This document shows, piece by piece, positions 48,595 through 56,880 of a stretch of 64,000 nucleotides of DNA (position 1 is its first letter; each line of letters opens with the position of its first letter). The notes beneath the pieces were generated by a model. That model worked only from the letters and a program-made list of their open reading frames with translations, was not told the DNA's origin and made no database searches. Source of the stretch: Desulfuromonas sp. CSMB_57 (GTDB taxonomy: Bacteria; Desulfobacterota; Desulfuromonadia; Desulfuromonadales; Syntrophotaleaceae). The stretch is taken from positions 124,001-188,000 of the forward strand of contig NZ_JAFCIY020000022.1 of the NCBI RefSeq assembly GCF_020194955.2, read 5' to 3'. The position numbers and the translations under genes were made by a program.

Positions 48595-50481
48595 ATGTTG
48601 GGAGGTTACTGGCAAAAAATCGCGGTTGTGGATCTGACATCCGGCAAGGTAGACATGCTGCGGCCCAGTGAAGAAGACCTGCAAAAGTACATCGGCGGCA
48701 GCGGCCTGGGCGCCAAGTTGCTGTACGAGAATGTGCCGGCCGGCGTTGATCCGCTTGGTCCGGAGAACGTTTTGTTGCTCATGACCGGGCCTTACGTTGG
48801 CACAAAAGTTTTTAATTCCGGTCGCTTCGAGGTTGTGACCAAGAGCCCGCTGACCGGCATTTACCTGGAATCGGATTGTGGCGGCAAATGGGGCCCGGCC
48901 CTCAAGGCTTGCGGCCTGGACGGCATCATGGTCAAGGGCAAGGCTGAGAAACCGGTTTACATTCTTATCGAGGACGATGAGATCCGTATCAAGTCGGCCG
49001 CCAGCCTTTGGGGCAAGGGCTCTTTTGATACGGATCATCTGGTACGTGAGGAATTGGGTCGTGGATCGGAATGCGTTTGTATCGGCCAGGCCGGGGAACG
49101 TCTCAATAAAATGGCCGGCATCATGACGGCCGGTCGCGAAGGGCGTACCGCCGGGCGGGGCGGTTCGGGGGCGGTCATGGGCTCCAAAAACCTGAAGGCC
49201 ATCGGCGTCAAGGGCAGCAAAAAGGTGCCCATTGCCGACCAGCAGGCTTTTGATGCCCTTTGGCAGGAAATCAAGCCTCAGATGATGGAAGTCCACGATG
49301 GCCCCCTAGGTACCTATGGTACCTCTTGTGCCGTGCAGATATTCAACGACGTGGGTGACCTGCCGATTAAAAACTGGCTATGGGGCACTTGGGACAAGGC
49401 TTCCAAGGTTTCCGGACAGCATATGGCGGAAACCATCCTCAAGAAGCGCTACCACTGCGGCGGCTGCCTCATCGGTTGCGGCAGGACTGTGGAGATCCCT
49501 GCGGGGAAATACAAGATGGATATCGGCGGCGGACCGGAATATGAAACCCTGGGCATGATCGGTTCCGGTTGCCTTGTCGATGACGTCGAGGCCATCGCCA
49601 AGGCCGGCGAATATTGCAACGACTACGGCATGGACACCATTTCCGTCGGCTCTGCATTGGGGTTCCTCATGGAAGCCTGGGAACATGGCATGATCGATGC
49701 GAAAGATACCGGCGGCCTGCAAATGACCTGGGGCAACGGTGAAGCCATGGTGGAGATGGTGCGCAAAATCGGCGAGCGCGAAGATATCGGCGACACCATG
49801 GCGGAAGGAATTCTGGCCGCTGTGGATCGGGTCGGCCCCCTGAGCGCGGAATTCGCCATTCACACCAAGGGGATGGATTTCCCGGCACACGATCCTCGCG
49901 GCCGCGGCGGTCTGGCGGTGGCTTATGCCACCTCGAACCGAGGAGCCTGTCATATGCAGGCCTACAACCAGGACTTTGAGGGTGAAGGTTGCCTGCATAT
50001 TTCCGACCTTGGCTACGACGCGCCACTGCCGCCTTACACCAACGAGGGCAAGGGCAAGTTCGTTGCCGACCAGCAAAACTTCATGAGCATGTGCGATTCC
50101 CTCAAGTTGTGCAAGTTCGTGGTGTTCGGCGGCATGACCGTAGGTCCCATGACCCGCTTCCTGAACGCGGTCACCGGCTGGAATTTCACCAATGAGCAGT
50201 GGCTGGAATGCGGTGAGCGGATTTTTAACATCAAACGGCTGTTCAACAACCGGGAAGGCATCACCCGCAAGGACGACACCCTTCCGGCCCGCATTCTGAC
50301 CAGCCCGCGTCAGGGAGGGGCTGGCGACTATGTCCCTGATCTCGGCTATCAGTTGCGGGATTACTACCGTGCCCGGGGTTGGGACGAGTGGGGGATCCCC
50401 ACCCCGGAGACCTTGCAGCGCTTAGGTCTGGATGGCTACGACTATCGCCAGGGGTCTCGTACCACGGAGAACCAGCGTTGA
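48595..50481 (+). CDS. aor: Tungsten-containing aldehyde:ferredoxin oxidoreductase
   Basis: 628 residues. Oxidises aldehydes (here probably acetaldehyde) to carboxylic acids with ferredoxin as acceptor, using a tungsto-bispterin cofactor and one 4Fe-4S cluster. Cluster ligands Cys288, Cys291 and Cys295 lie in HCGGCLIGCGR, the fourth probably Cys506 in DSLKLC. The N-terminus MLGGYWQKIAVVDLTSGKV and EGRTAGRGGSGAVMGSKNLKAI (pterin domain) are AOR signatures. It is led by a cofactor-type riboswitch and followed by ThiS- and ThiF-like genes, consistent with cofactor maturation. Confidence 0.93.
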   Translation: MLGGYWQKIAVVDLTSGKVDMLRPSEEDLQKYIGGSGLGAKLLYENVPAGVDPLGPENVLLLMTGPYVGTKVFNSGRFEVVTKSPLTGIYLESDCGGKWGPALKACGLDGIMVKGKAEKPVYILIEDDEIRIKSAASLWGKGSFDTDHLVREELGRGSECVCIGQAGERLNKMAGIMTAGREGRTAGRGGSGAVMGSKNLKAIGVKGSKKVPIADQQAFDALWQEIKPQMMEVHDGPLGTYGTSCAVQIFNDVGDLPIKNWLWGTWDKASKVSGQHMAETILKKRYHCGGCLIGCGRTVEIPAGKYKMDIGGGPEYETLGMIGSGCLVDDVEAIAKAGEYCNDYGMDTISVGSALGFLMEAWEHGMIDAKDTGGLQMTWGNGEAMVEMVRKIGEREDIGDTMAEGILAAVDRVGPLSAEFAIHTKGMDFPAHDPRGRGGLAVAYATSNRGACHMQAYNQDFEGEGCLHISDLGYDAPLPPYTNEGKGKFVADQQNFMSMCDSLKLCKFVVFGGMTVGPMTRFLNAVTGWNFTNEQWLECGERIFNIKRLFNNREGITRKDDTLPARILTSPRQGGAGDYVPDLGYQLRDYYRARGWDEWGIPTPETLQRLGLDGYDYRQGSRTTENQR

Positions 50482-50512
50482 TTCCGGCGACTCTCTAATT
50501 CCGGTTGCTTCC

Positions 50513-50541
50513 GTCCCCATCTGCGCGTTGCGGATGGGGAC
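50513..50541. repeat. 9-bp hairpin between aor and the ThiS-like gene
   Basis: GTCCCCATC (50513-50521) pairs with GATGGGGAC (50533-50541). No T tract follows, so it may be an mRNA-stabilising or processing stem rather than a terminator. Confidence 0.6.
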
Positions 50542-50649
50542 AACCCCGTCCAGAGGCCGGCTTGCGTTGCCCCGGGGATTATCGGGTCGGTTACCGAAAT
50601 GACGCCTTGGAATGACAAGCAAGAAGCAAAGTATTCAAGGAGACCGATC

Positions 50650-50853
50650 ATGTCGGTGGTTATTGTTGATACTGAAGGCATTCCGGAAAAAGCCAGTAAA
50701 ACAGTGGCGCAGTTGCTCGAAGAGCAGGGTCTGGAAGCGGCCTTTGTCATGGTCCGAGTGAACGGCGAGGTGGTTCGCAGAGAGGAATATTCTACCTGCA
50801 AGGTATGCCGGGGGGCGCTGGTCAAGGCCTATCCCTTTGTGGGCGGCGGCTGA
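50650..50853 (+). CDS. ThiS/MoaD-like sulfur-carrier protein
   Basis: 67 residues, ubiquitin-like. It ends VGGG, and the C-terminal Gly-Gly is the site that is adenylated and thiocarboxylated in this family. Central FVMVRVNGEVVRREEY matches the beta-strand region of MoaD/ThiS. ATG 50650 is preceded by AAGGAGA. Placed between aor and an E1-like gene, it is probably the sulfur donor for the tungsten pterin cofactor of AOR rather than for thiamine; that is inference. It has an unusual Cys pair (CKVC). Confidence 0.75.
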   Translation: MSVVIVDTEGIPEKASKTVAQLLEEQGLEAAFVMVRVNGEVVRREEYSTCKVCRGALVKAYPFVGGG

Positions 50854-50898
50854 ACAGGAGTCTGATGGCCGGCGTTCACGGTGCAAGGAGTTTTGAAC

Positions 50899-51516
50899 GT
50901 GCAGCAAGAGGAATTTTTCGCACGCCACGATCCAGAGTTGTTGCCCCGATTGCGGCAGGCCCGCATCGGCATTGCCGGCGCCGGCGGCTTGGGCTCCAAT
51001 GTCGCCTGTTGTCTGGCGCGGGCCGGCGTAGGGCAGCTGATATTCGCCGATTTCGATGTCGTTGAGCCTTCCAACCTCAACCGGCAGCAATACTTTTTAG
51101 ATCAAATCGGACAAGCCAAGGTCGACGCACTTCAGGAAAATTTGCGGCGCATCAATCCTTTCAGCATTTATGAAGCGCACCGCGTGCGCCTTGATGCGGA
51201 AAATATCCCGCAGCTGTTCGAGGAGGTCGACATCATGGTGGAGGCCTTCGACAGCGCCGCCATGAAGGCGGTGCTGGTCGATGCCTGGGTAGCACGCTGG
51301 CCGCAACGCCCGATCATTGTCGGCAGCGGCATGGGCGGATTCGGGGGCAACAACGACATTCGTTGCCATAGGTTGTTCGGGCAGGTTTATCTGTGCGGTG
51401 ATGGTCGCACTGACTGTGACGACCGACTGCCAATGGCGCCCCGGGTAACAATTGTGGCGGCCATGCAGGCCAACCTGGTGCTTGAGTTGCTGGCCGGGAA
51501 ATCTTCCATAAGTTGA
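50899..51516 (+). CDS. ThiF/MoeB-like adenylyltransferase, short family
   Basis: 205 residues, about the length of the small ThiF family 2, shorter than MoeB. Nucleotide-binding GIAGAGGLGSNVACCLARAGVG, then DFDVVEPSNLNRQQYF with the conserved Asp/Asn/Arg, and EAFDSAAMK. The CxxC zinc pairs of MoeB are absent. GTG 50899 is chosen because AAGGAG at 50885-50890 has correct spacing; an in-frame GTG 50881 would add six residues. It should activate the preceding sulfur carrier. An intrinsic terminator follows. Confidence 0.8.
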   Translation: MQQEEFFARHDPELLPRLRQARIGIAGAGGLGSNVACCLARAGVGQLIFADFDVVEPSNLNRQQYFLDQIGQAKVDALQENLRRINPFSIYEAHRVRLDAENIPQLFEEVDIMVEAFDSAAMKAVLVDAWVARWPQRPIIVGSGMGGFGGNNDIRCHRLFGQVYLCGDGRTDCDDRLPMAPRVTIVAAMQANLVLELLAGKSSIS

Positions 51517-51574
51517 GTAGCGCATCTTTCACCGCCACGGTGGAGGGTCTGTGAGATTGCCGCCCTGCGGCCCT

Positions 51575-51617
51575 GGGCAAAATCCTTCTTCCGGGTGGAG
51601 GGTTTTGCCCGTTTTTT
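51575..51617 (+). terminator. Intrinsic terminator of the aor operon
   Basis: GGGCAAAA (51575-51582) pairs with TTTTGCCC (51603-51610), extended by TCC/GGA, then a T run to 51617. Closes the aor-thiS-thiF-like unit. Confidence 0.85.
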
Positions 51618-51661
51618 CGCTTGCCGATGGGATACGTGAATGGGCGAAGAAGGCCAAAAAT

Positions 51662-51717
51662 AAATAGCCAAATATTACAAATATTATCTTGACACGTGGA
51701 GCCTCCCATTTTATGCT
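51662..51717 (+). promoter_or_regulatory. Promoter and operator of aldehyde dehydrogenase 1
   Basis: TTGACA (51689-51694), 17 bp, TATGCT (51712-51717). Operator AAATAGCCAAATATTA at 51662-51677 begins 27 bp upstream of the -35, the same offset as in the alcohol dehydrogenase 2 promoter; AAATATTA repeats at about 51680. Confidence 0.8.
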
Positions 51718-51757
51718 GTAATCGACAACGGGGTGATACGCGACACCCTGCCTGCTA

Positions 51758-51799
51758 CCCCCATCACGGTACCTCCTAGGCTGTGATGGGGGTTTTTTT
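51758..51799 (+). terminator. Intrinsic terminator inside the aldehyde dehydrogenase 1 leader
   Basis: CCCCCATCAC (51758-51767) and GTGATGGGGG (51783-51792) form a perfect 10-bp stem followed by seven T residues. It lies about 35 bases after the predicted start site and 170 bases before the gene, so it may be an attenuator. An upstream GGGTG/CACCC hairpin (about 51731-51748) precedes it. No known riboswitch class was recognised. Confidence 0.8.
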
Positions 51800-51972
51800 A
51801 GGGACCACACAGCGATTTTTTTTGGGAATCCAAACAACTTAAAATTCAATTATTTGTACCTCATAGCCGGGCTTAACACGGCCATGCATGAATCATCCCT
51901 GGTTGTGTTGCCGCAGCTATCTTGCATAGCGCGGGAAGCAAACAACCAATACCTGGTGAAAGGAGATTGAAA

Positions 51973-53469
51973 ATGGCGAACACACTGTATCATTTTATCA
52001 ACGGGCTCCGAGTTGAAGGGCGTAGTGAGCGCTTTGGGGAGGTTGTTGATCCGGCAACCGGACAGAGCATCGCTCGGGTTCCTCTTGCTTCGGCGAAGGA
52101 AACCGCCAGTGCGGTCGAGGCCGCCGCCGCGGCCTTCCCTTCCTGGCGGGATACGCCGCCCATGCGGCGGGCCCGGGTGCTTTTTCGATTTATTGAACTG
52201 CTGAATGAAAATATGAACGAGTTGGCCCAATTGATTACGGCCGAGCATGGAAAGGTTTTGAATGACGCAATCGGTGATGTCACGCGCGGCATGGAAATCG
52301 TCGAATTTGCCTGTGGCGCACCCCATTTGCTCAAAGGACATTTTTCGGAAAATGTGGGAACCGATGTCGATAGCCATTCCATCAGACAACCGCTAGGCGT
52401 GTGCGTGGGCATCACTCCATTTAACTTTCCCGCCATGGTGCCCATGTGGATGTTCCCCTTGGCGATAGTTTGCGGCAATACTTTTATCCTAAAACCGTCC
52501 GAAAAAGTACCATCCACGGCCTTGCGCTTGGCGGAACTGATGCACCAGGCCGGTTTACCGGCGGGGGTTCTGAATGTTGTGAATGGCGATCAGGAAGCGG
52601 TGTGTACGCTTCTTGAGAACCCGGGAGTGGCGGCGGTCAGTTTTGTCGGCTCCACTCCGGTCGCGGAGCGAATCTACCGTACAGCGACCAGCAAAAACAA
52701 GCGGGCGCAAGCCCTAGGTGGAGCCAAAAACCACATGGTGATCATGCCGGACGCGGATCTCGACGGTGCCGTTAATGCGCTCATGGGGGCGGCCTACGGG
52801 GCTGCGGGAGAACGCTGCATGGCGATTTCCGTAGCCGTTGCCGTGGGCGATAAAACCGCGGATGCATTGATCGAGCGTTTGATGCCCAGAGTCAGAGCTA
52901 TCAAGGTCGGCCCTGGTACCGATTCCGAGGTGGAAATGGGGCCGTTGATCACTGGCGAACATCTGGCCAGGGTCAAGGATTATGTTGCTTGTGGCGTGGA
53001 AGAGGGAGCGAAATTGTTGGTGGACGGTCGTGATGTGAAACCTGCGGAGTCGGCAGGAGGGTTTTTCTTGGGAGGTTCCCTGTTCGATCGCGTTGCGCCG
53101 ACCATGCGGATCTATCGGGAAGAAATTTTCGGGCCGGTACTTTGCGTGGTGCGGGCCCCCAATTTCGCTTCCGCCCTGGAGTTGATCAATGCCCATGAGT
53201 TTGGCAATGGATCGTCGATTTTTACCCGGGACGGCGACACGGCCCGTGCCTTCAGCTCTCAGGTGCAGGCCGGCATGGTCGGCATCAACGTGCCGATTCC
53301 CGTGCCCATGTCCTACCATAGCTTTGGCGGGTGGAAACGCTCATTGTTCGGGGATGTGCACATGCATGGGCCGGAGGGAATCAGGTTCTATACCAAACTG
53401 AAAACCATAACTTCCCGCTGGCCAACCGGCCTTCGAAATGGGGCCGACTTCCATATGCCGACTCTCTAG
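51973..53469 (+). CDS. Aldehyde dehydrogenase 1, MmsA-type (CoA-acylating)
   Basis: 498 residues. Closest in pattern to methylmalonate-semialdehyde dehydrogenase: GVCVGITPFNFPAMVPMWMFP, FILKPSEKVPSTA, SFVGSTPVAERIY, GAKNHMVIMPDAD and catalytic Cys in AAYGAAGERCMAIS. This family releases acyl-CoA, so acetaldehyde + CoA + NAD+ to acetyl-CoA is a sensible role given the alcohol dehydrogenases nearby; the natural substrate is inferred. GAAAGGAGA precedes ATG 51973. Expression appears controlled by the shared operator and a leader terminator. Confidence 0.88.
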   Translation: MANTLYHFINGLRVEGRSERFGEVVDPATGQSIARVPLASAKETASAVEAAAAAFPSWRDTPPMRRARVLFRFIELLNENMNELAQLITAEHGKVLNDAIGDVTRGMEIVEFACGAPHLLKGHFSENVGTDVDSHSIRQPLGVCVGITPFNFPAMVPMWMFPLAIVCGNTFILKPSEKVPSTALRLAELMHQAGLPAGVLNVVNGDQEAVCTLLENPGVAAVSFVGSTPVAERIYRTATSKNKRAQALGGAKNHMVIMPDADLDGAVNALMGAAYGAAGERCMAISVAVAVGDKTADALIERLMPRVRAIKVGPGTDSEVEMGPLITGEHLARVKDYVACGVEEGAKLLVDGRDVKPAESAGGFFLGGSLFDRVAPTMRIYREEIFGPVLCVVRAPNFASALELINAHEFGNGSSIFTRDGDTARAFSSQVQAGMVGINVPIPVPMSYHSFGGWKRSLFGDVHMHGPEGIRFYTKLKTITSRWPTGLRNGADFHMPTL

Positions 53470-53581
53470 AACCGAGTGGTAAGCCAGGCTGGGAGATGCA
53501 AAGCCGGGCGAGTTGAAACAACAGGCTTTTCGTCCTCGATTTTGAAGGGCGCTGAGAAATCCTTGTTAATTGTTGGTCTAA

Positions 53582-53614
53582 AAACAGGCCCCCCAGTTAT
53601 TGGGGGGCCTGTTT
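53582..53614 (-). terminator. Terminator between aldehyde dehydrogenase 1 and the convergent porin
   Basis: AAACAGGCCCCCCA (53582-53595) is perfectly complementary to 53601-53614. On the minus strand it is followed by TTTTTAGACC, so it ends the porin transcript; on the plus strand only three T follow, so it may also act weakly for aldehyde dehydrogenase 1. Confidence 0.85.
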
Positions 53615-53635
53615 GGGGTGGAAAGTTTGGCAGTG

Positions 53636-54880
53636 TTACCAGGTGAAAAAGGTGCCCAGCGCGATCATGTGGGTGTTCTGTCCCCGCCCGTCAAACCACT
53701 GATTGTCGGTGTAAATGTACTCGGCAATCAGTTTCAGATGCGGATTGATGTCGTGGTAAATCCCTAATCCGGCCATTTTCTGTTCCTCGATCTGCACCTC
53801 CGTTCCGGCTAGACGATCCTGACGGTCGGCGCGGGTTTCATCCATGATGTTGGCCCCATAACTGACGCCGAACTTGGTGTGGCCCCAGGCATTGTCGAAT
53901 CCGTACATAAGCTGAGCGATAAAGCCTCGTCCATCGCGCTCCTTGCCGGCGGAATCGAGGGAATCCTGGTCCAGCATCAACAGAGAGCCGACCCCCTGGT
54001 TTTCGAAACCGGACAGGACCAGTTCAAAGCCCTTATGCAGGACCTGGACACCGCCGGCGACCCCGTAGGCTTCCACGTCGCCGGAAAAACCGCTGTCGCG
54101 CTTGAATTTGGCGGTTTGATACATGCCTGACAGCCAGGTTCTGTAGCTGCCCCCACTGTAGGTTCCGGCGTAGCTCAACTCCGTTTCCAAACGCGGGCTC
54201 TTGGTTTCTTCCGCTTCGGCGTTTGGTCCGACGATGACGCTGGGATCGTACAGCCCCAGTGCCAGCTTGAAGCCGTTTATTTCGGGGGTGGTATAGCGAA
54301 CCTGGGCGTTGAACTGCGGATAAACATAGCCGTAGCCGATGCGGCCGAGGGGGGTGCCGCCACCGTCGATGGCGCCGTTGGTGCCATAGCCCCAGATCAG
54401 CATATCGGTGGTGAGGTTAGTCCCCTGATAAAGACTCAGGGTCTTGCCCACCAGAATCTGTCCGAAATTGCCGTCAACGGTGAAGAAGACTTCCCGCAGG
54501 TCGATCTGATCGTTGAAAGAGTTTTTCGATTTGCCGATTTCCTTTGAATCGAAGGTCGGACAAAAGCTGATTCTGGCAGCCATGTCCAAACCACCCATGG
54601 TAGGAGCCTTGATGTTGAAGGCCAGCCAGTTGGGGACAAAGCCGACCCGCTGGCGATAGCCTTCCTGGCCATCGGGCAAAGTCCCGCCCCGGCGTATCCC
54701 GTCGCCAAAGATCGGTCTCTCATCCGCCGTCTCGTAAGCCATAAACATGTTGACATTGCCATCGGTGCTGAAAGTCCAGCCGTCCTCGCCCCCGACAACA
54801 AATGCGGCCAAGCCGGATGTTGTCCAGCCCGTGATCATAATTATGCTCACCAGTAGACACATAAGTATTGAATTTTTCAT
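53636..54880 (-). CDS. Outer-membrane porin
   Basis: 414 residues. Signal peptide at about 1-25 (ILMCLLVSIIMITGWTTSGLAA). The mature part has alternating short beta strands rich in Gly, Tyr and Phe (FAVQ-less GYVYPQFNAQVRYTTPEINGF) and ends in an aromatic residue (ALGTFFTW), the outer-membrane sorting signal. Resembles general Gram-negative porins. ATG 54880 with GGGGAGA upstream. It is divergent from alcohol dehydrogenase 1 and shares the operator, so it may pass alcohols, aldehydes or acids. Confidence 0.82.
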   Translation of the reverse strand: MKNSILMCLLVSIIMITGWTTSGLAAFVVGGEDGWTFSTDGNVNMFMAYETADERPIFGDGIRRGGTLPDGQEGYRQRVGFVPNWLAFNIKAPTMGGLDMAARISFCPTFDSKEIGKSKNSFNDQIDLREVFFTVDGNFGQILVGKTLSLYQGTNLTTDMLIWGYGTNGAIDGGGTPLGRIGYGYVYPQFNAQVRYTTPEINGFKLALGLYDPSVIVGPNAEAEETKSPRLETELSYAGTYSGGSYRTWLSGMYQTAKFKRDSGFSGDVEAYGVAGGVQVLHKGFELVLSGFENQGVGSLLMLDQDSLDSAGKERDGRGFIAQLMYGFDNAWGHTKFGVSYGANIMDETRADRQDRLAGTEVQIEEQKMAGLGIYHDINPHLKLIAEYIYTDNQWFDGRGQNTHMIALGTFFTW

Positions 54881-55056
54881 AGTATCTCTCCCCTTTGCCT
54901 CCAATGGAATGGTTTTTTTGTCAGTGTTCTGACCTAGCCTGACATGCTGACCCAGGTGCTGTGCTGGACTGGTCACGGAAGCGGTGCGCCTTCGTCCGCT
55001 ATTTCACCTCCTCTCCAAGGCGATGCTGAAAAAAAGAAACCGTGTTTGTTTGGAGC

Positions 55057-55126
55057 ACTATACGAAATGGCAGGTTGTTGTCAATAATAATTTATATATT
55101 TGACCATTTAAAATATTTGGCCAAAA
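55057..55126 (-). promoter_or_regulatory. Porin promoter with operator sites
   Basis: Minus strand: TTGACA (55084-55079), 16 bp, TATAGT (55062-55057). Upstream lies AAATGGTCAAATATAT (55109-55094), 25 bp from the -35, and a further half site TTTTGGCCAAATATTT (55126-55111). Both resemble the shared operator. Confidence 0.65.
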
Positions 55127-55264
55127 CGGCGATCCTTCTACAAGTCCCAGTAATTGTATGGGTTTTATTTTTTGAATGTTTCTTCCGGTTTGGTTGCTTG
55201 CCATGACTTTTTGCCAGTGGTAACAAGAAAAATATAAAAATTCAGTTAAATCAATATGTTATAA

Positions 55265-55321
55265 AAATAACCAAATATTTGAAAAAATAATGTTGAAATA
55301 TATGGCTACTTGTTGTAGAAG
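55265..55321 (+). promoter_or_regulatory. Promoter and operators of alcohol dehydrogenase 1
   Basis: TTGAAA (55293-55298), 17 bp, TAGAAG (55316-55321). Operator AAATAACCAAATATTTG at 55265-55281 begins 28 bp upstream of the -35. An inverted site, GTAGCCATATATTT on the minus strand, lies in the spacer (55296-55309). Confidence 0.65.
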
Positions 55322-55417
55322 TGAAGGCAGGTTGGCTAGAACGGTGTTTATCGCTGTTCATGCCAATCCTTTGGAACCGACCTCATTTCGTCTCTAGGGA
55401 AAAATTTTAATGAACTT

Positions 55418-55434
55418 AAATAGCCATATATTTA
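55418..55434 (+). promoter_or_regulatory. Additional operator site upstream of alcohol dehydrogenase 1
   Basis: AAATAGCCATATATTTA matches the consensus. A weak second promoter, TTGTAA (55448-55453) with TTTTAA 17 bp later, lies 30 bp downstream. Confidence 0.5.
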
Positions 55435-55543
55435 ATTAATTATTATATTGTAAGCGGAAAAGTTTTGAATTTTTAAGCCTTGAGGGAGGAGCAGTATTTG
55501 CCGAGGAAAGGAGGACTTAACCGGGTAAGACAAGGGTGGTAAA

Positions 55544-55586
55544 TGGCGTCAACGCCACCGGGTCTGGTTTGGGACCAGAAGCCCGG
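55544..55586 (+). promoter_or_regulatory. Two stacked hairpins in the alcohol dehydrogenase 1 leader
   Basis: TGGCG-TCAA-CGCCA (55544-55557) is followed directly by a longer stem, CCGGG+TCTGGT pairing with ACCAGA+CCCGG (55558-55586). They lie 33 bases before the ATG. No known RNA class was recognised. Confidence 0.55.
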
Positions 55587-55619
55587 ATTAAATCACAACC
55601 TGTGTATGAGGAGGAAACA

Positions 55620-56771
55620 ATGGCTGACTTTTTGTGTCCCGCAGTAAATTTCATCGGTAAGGGTACGGTCGCTGAAACAGGTCCCCGTGCTGCCATGTTC
55701 GGCACTAAAGCCTTGATTGTCTGTGACGGATTCCTGGCCAAACTCGAGGGTGGGCCGGTGGCCAAGGTCAAGGATTCCCTGCAGCAGGCAGGGGTCAAGT
55801 TTGCGGTGTATGACGGTGTCGAGCCGAACCCCAAAGACACGAATGTTGCGGACGGCCTTAAGGTCTATCAGAAGGAAGGCTGCGATCTCATCGTCACTGT
55901 CGGCGGCGGGAGTTCCCACGACTGCGGTAAGGGCATCGGCATCGCGGCGACCCATGATGGCGATCTGTATGAAGATTACGCAGGCATCGAAATGCTGACC
56001 AACGAACTGCCGCCAATCATCGCCGTCAACACCACCGCCGGCACGGCCAGTGAAGTGACCCGCCATTGCGTCATCACCAACACCAAGAAAAAAGTCAAGT
56101 TTGTTATCGTCAGCTGGCGGAACCTGCCCAAAGTATCCATTAACGACCCGGAGCTGATGGTTGCCAAACCGGCTGGCCTGACCGCAGCCACGGGCATGGA
56201 TGCCCTGACTCACGCCGTGGAGTGCTACGTAACCAAGGCGCCCAACCATGTCACCGACGCCGTGGCGATTCATGCCATCAAACTGATCGGCAAGTACCTC
56301 CGTCGTGCTGTTGCCAATGGCGAAGATATTGAGGCCCGCGAGGGCATGGCTTACGGTTCGTTGCTGGCCGGTATGGCTTTTAACAATGCCGGACTTGGCT
56401 ATGTGCATGCCATGGCCCACCAGTTGGGCGGCCTGCTGGATATGCCTCACGGTATCGCCAACGCCGTTCTGCTGCCGCACATCGAGCGTTTCAACCTGAT
56501 GGTCAACCCCGAGAAGTTCGCCGATATTGCGGTTGCCTTGGGCGAAAATATTGAAGGGCTCGGCAAAATGGAAGCTGCCGAAAAAGCTATCGACGCCATC
56601 GTACGCCTTTCCAAAGATGTTGGTATTCCTCAGCACCTGGCCGACTTGGGCGTAAAGGAATCGGATATCGAACCCATGGCGAAACTGGCCATGCAGGACG
56701 GCAACGCCGGCACCAACCCGCGTATTGGCAAGGTCGAAGATATTATTCAGTTGTTCAAGAGCGCCATGTAA
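55620..56771 (+). CDS. Iron-containing alcohol dehydrogenase 1
   Basis: 383 residues, group III (iron) dehydrogenase. NAD-binding VTVGGGSSHDCGKGIGI and AVNTTAGTASEVTRHCVITN; metal ligands in GMDALTHAVECY and HAMAHQLGGLLDMPHG. Similar enzymes oxidise ethanol or 1,3-propanediol. GAGGAGGAAACA precedes ATG 55620. It has its own promoter with operator sites and a strong terminator, so it is a single-gene unit. Substrate (probably ethanol/acetaldehyde) is inferred from context. Confidence 0.92.
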   Translation: MADFLCPAVNFIGKGTVAETGPRAAMFGTKALIVCDGFLAKLEGGPVAKVKDSLQQAGVKFAVYDGVEPNPKDTNVADGLKVYQKEGCDLIVTVGGGSSHDCGKGIGIAATHDGDLYEDYAGIEMLTNELPPIIAVNTTAGTASEVTRHCVITNTKKKVKFVIVSWRNLPKVSINDPELMVAKPAGLTAATGMDALTHAVECYVTKAPNHVTDAVAIHAIKLIGKYLRRAVANGEDIEAREGMAYGSLLAGMAFNNAGLGYVHAMAHQLGGLLDMPHGIANAVLLPHIERFNLMVNPEKFADIAVALGENIEGLGKMEAAEKAIDAIVRLSKDVGIPQHLADLGVKESDIEPMAKLAMQDGNAGTNPRIGKVEDIIQLFKSAM

Positions 56772-56779
56772 TCTGACGC

Positions 56780-56823
56780 AAGATATGGCATCCCTGCTTT
56801 CGTAGGGGTGCCATATCTTTTTC
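56780..56823 (+). terminator. Intrinsic terminator after alcohol dehydrogenase 1
   Basis: AAGATATGGCATCCC pairs with GGGGTGCCATATCTT around a 10-base loop and runs into TTTTTC. It lies nine bases after the stop. Confidence 0.92.
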
Positions 56824-56880
56824 TGGGGAGAGGCAGTTTTCGATTGGCATCAATGAAAAATTTATCAACGGAGTGAAATT

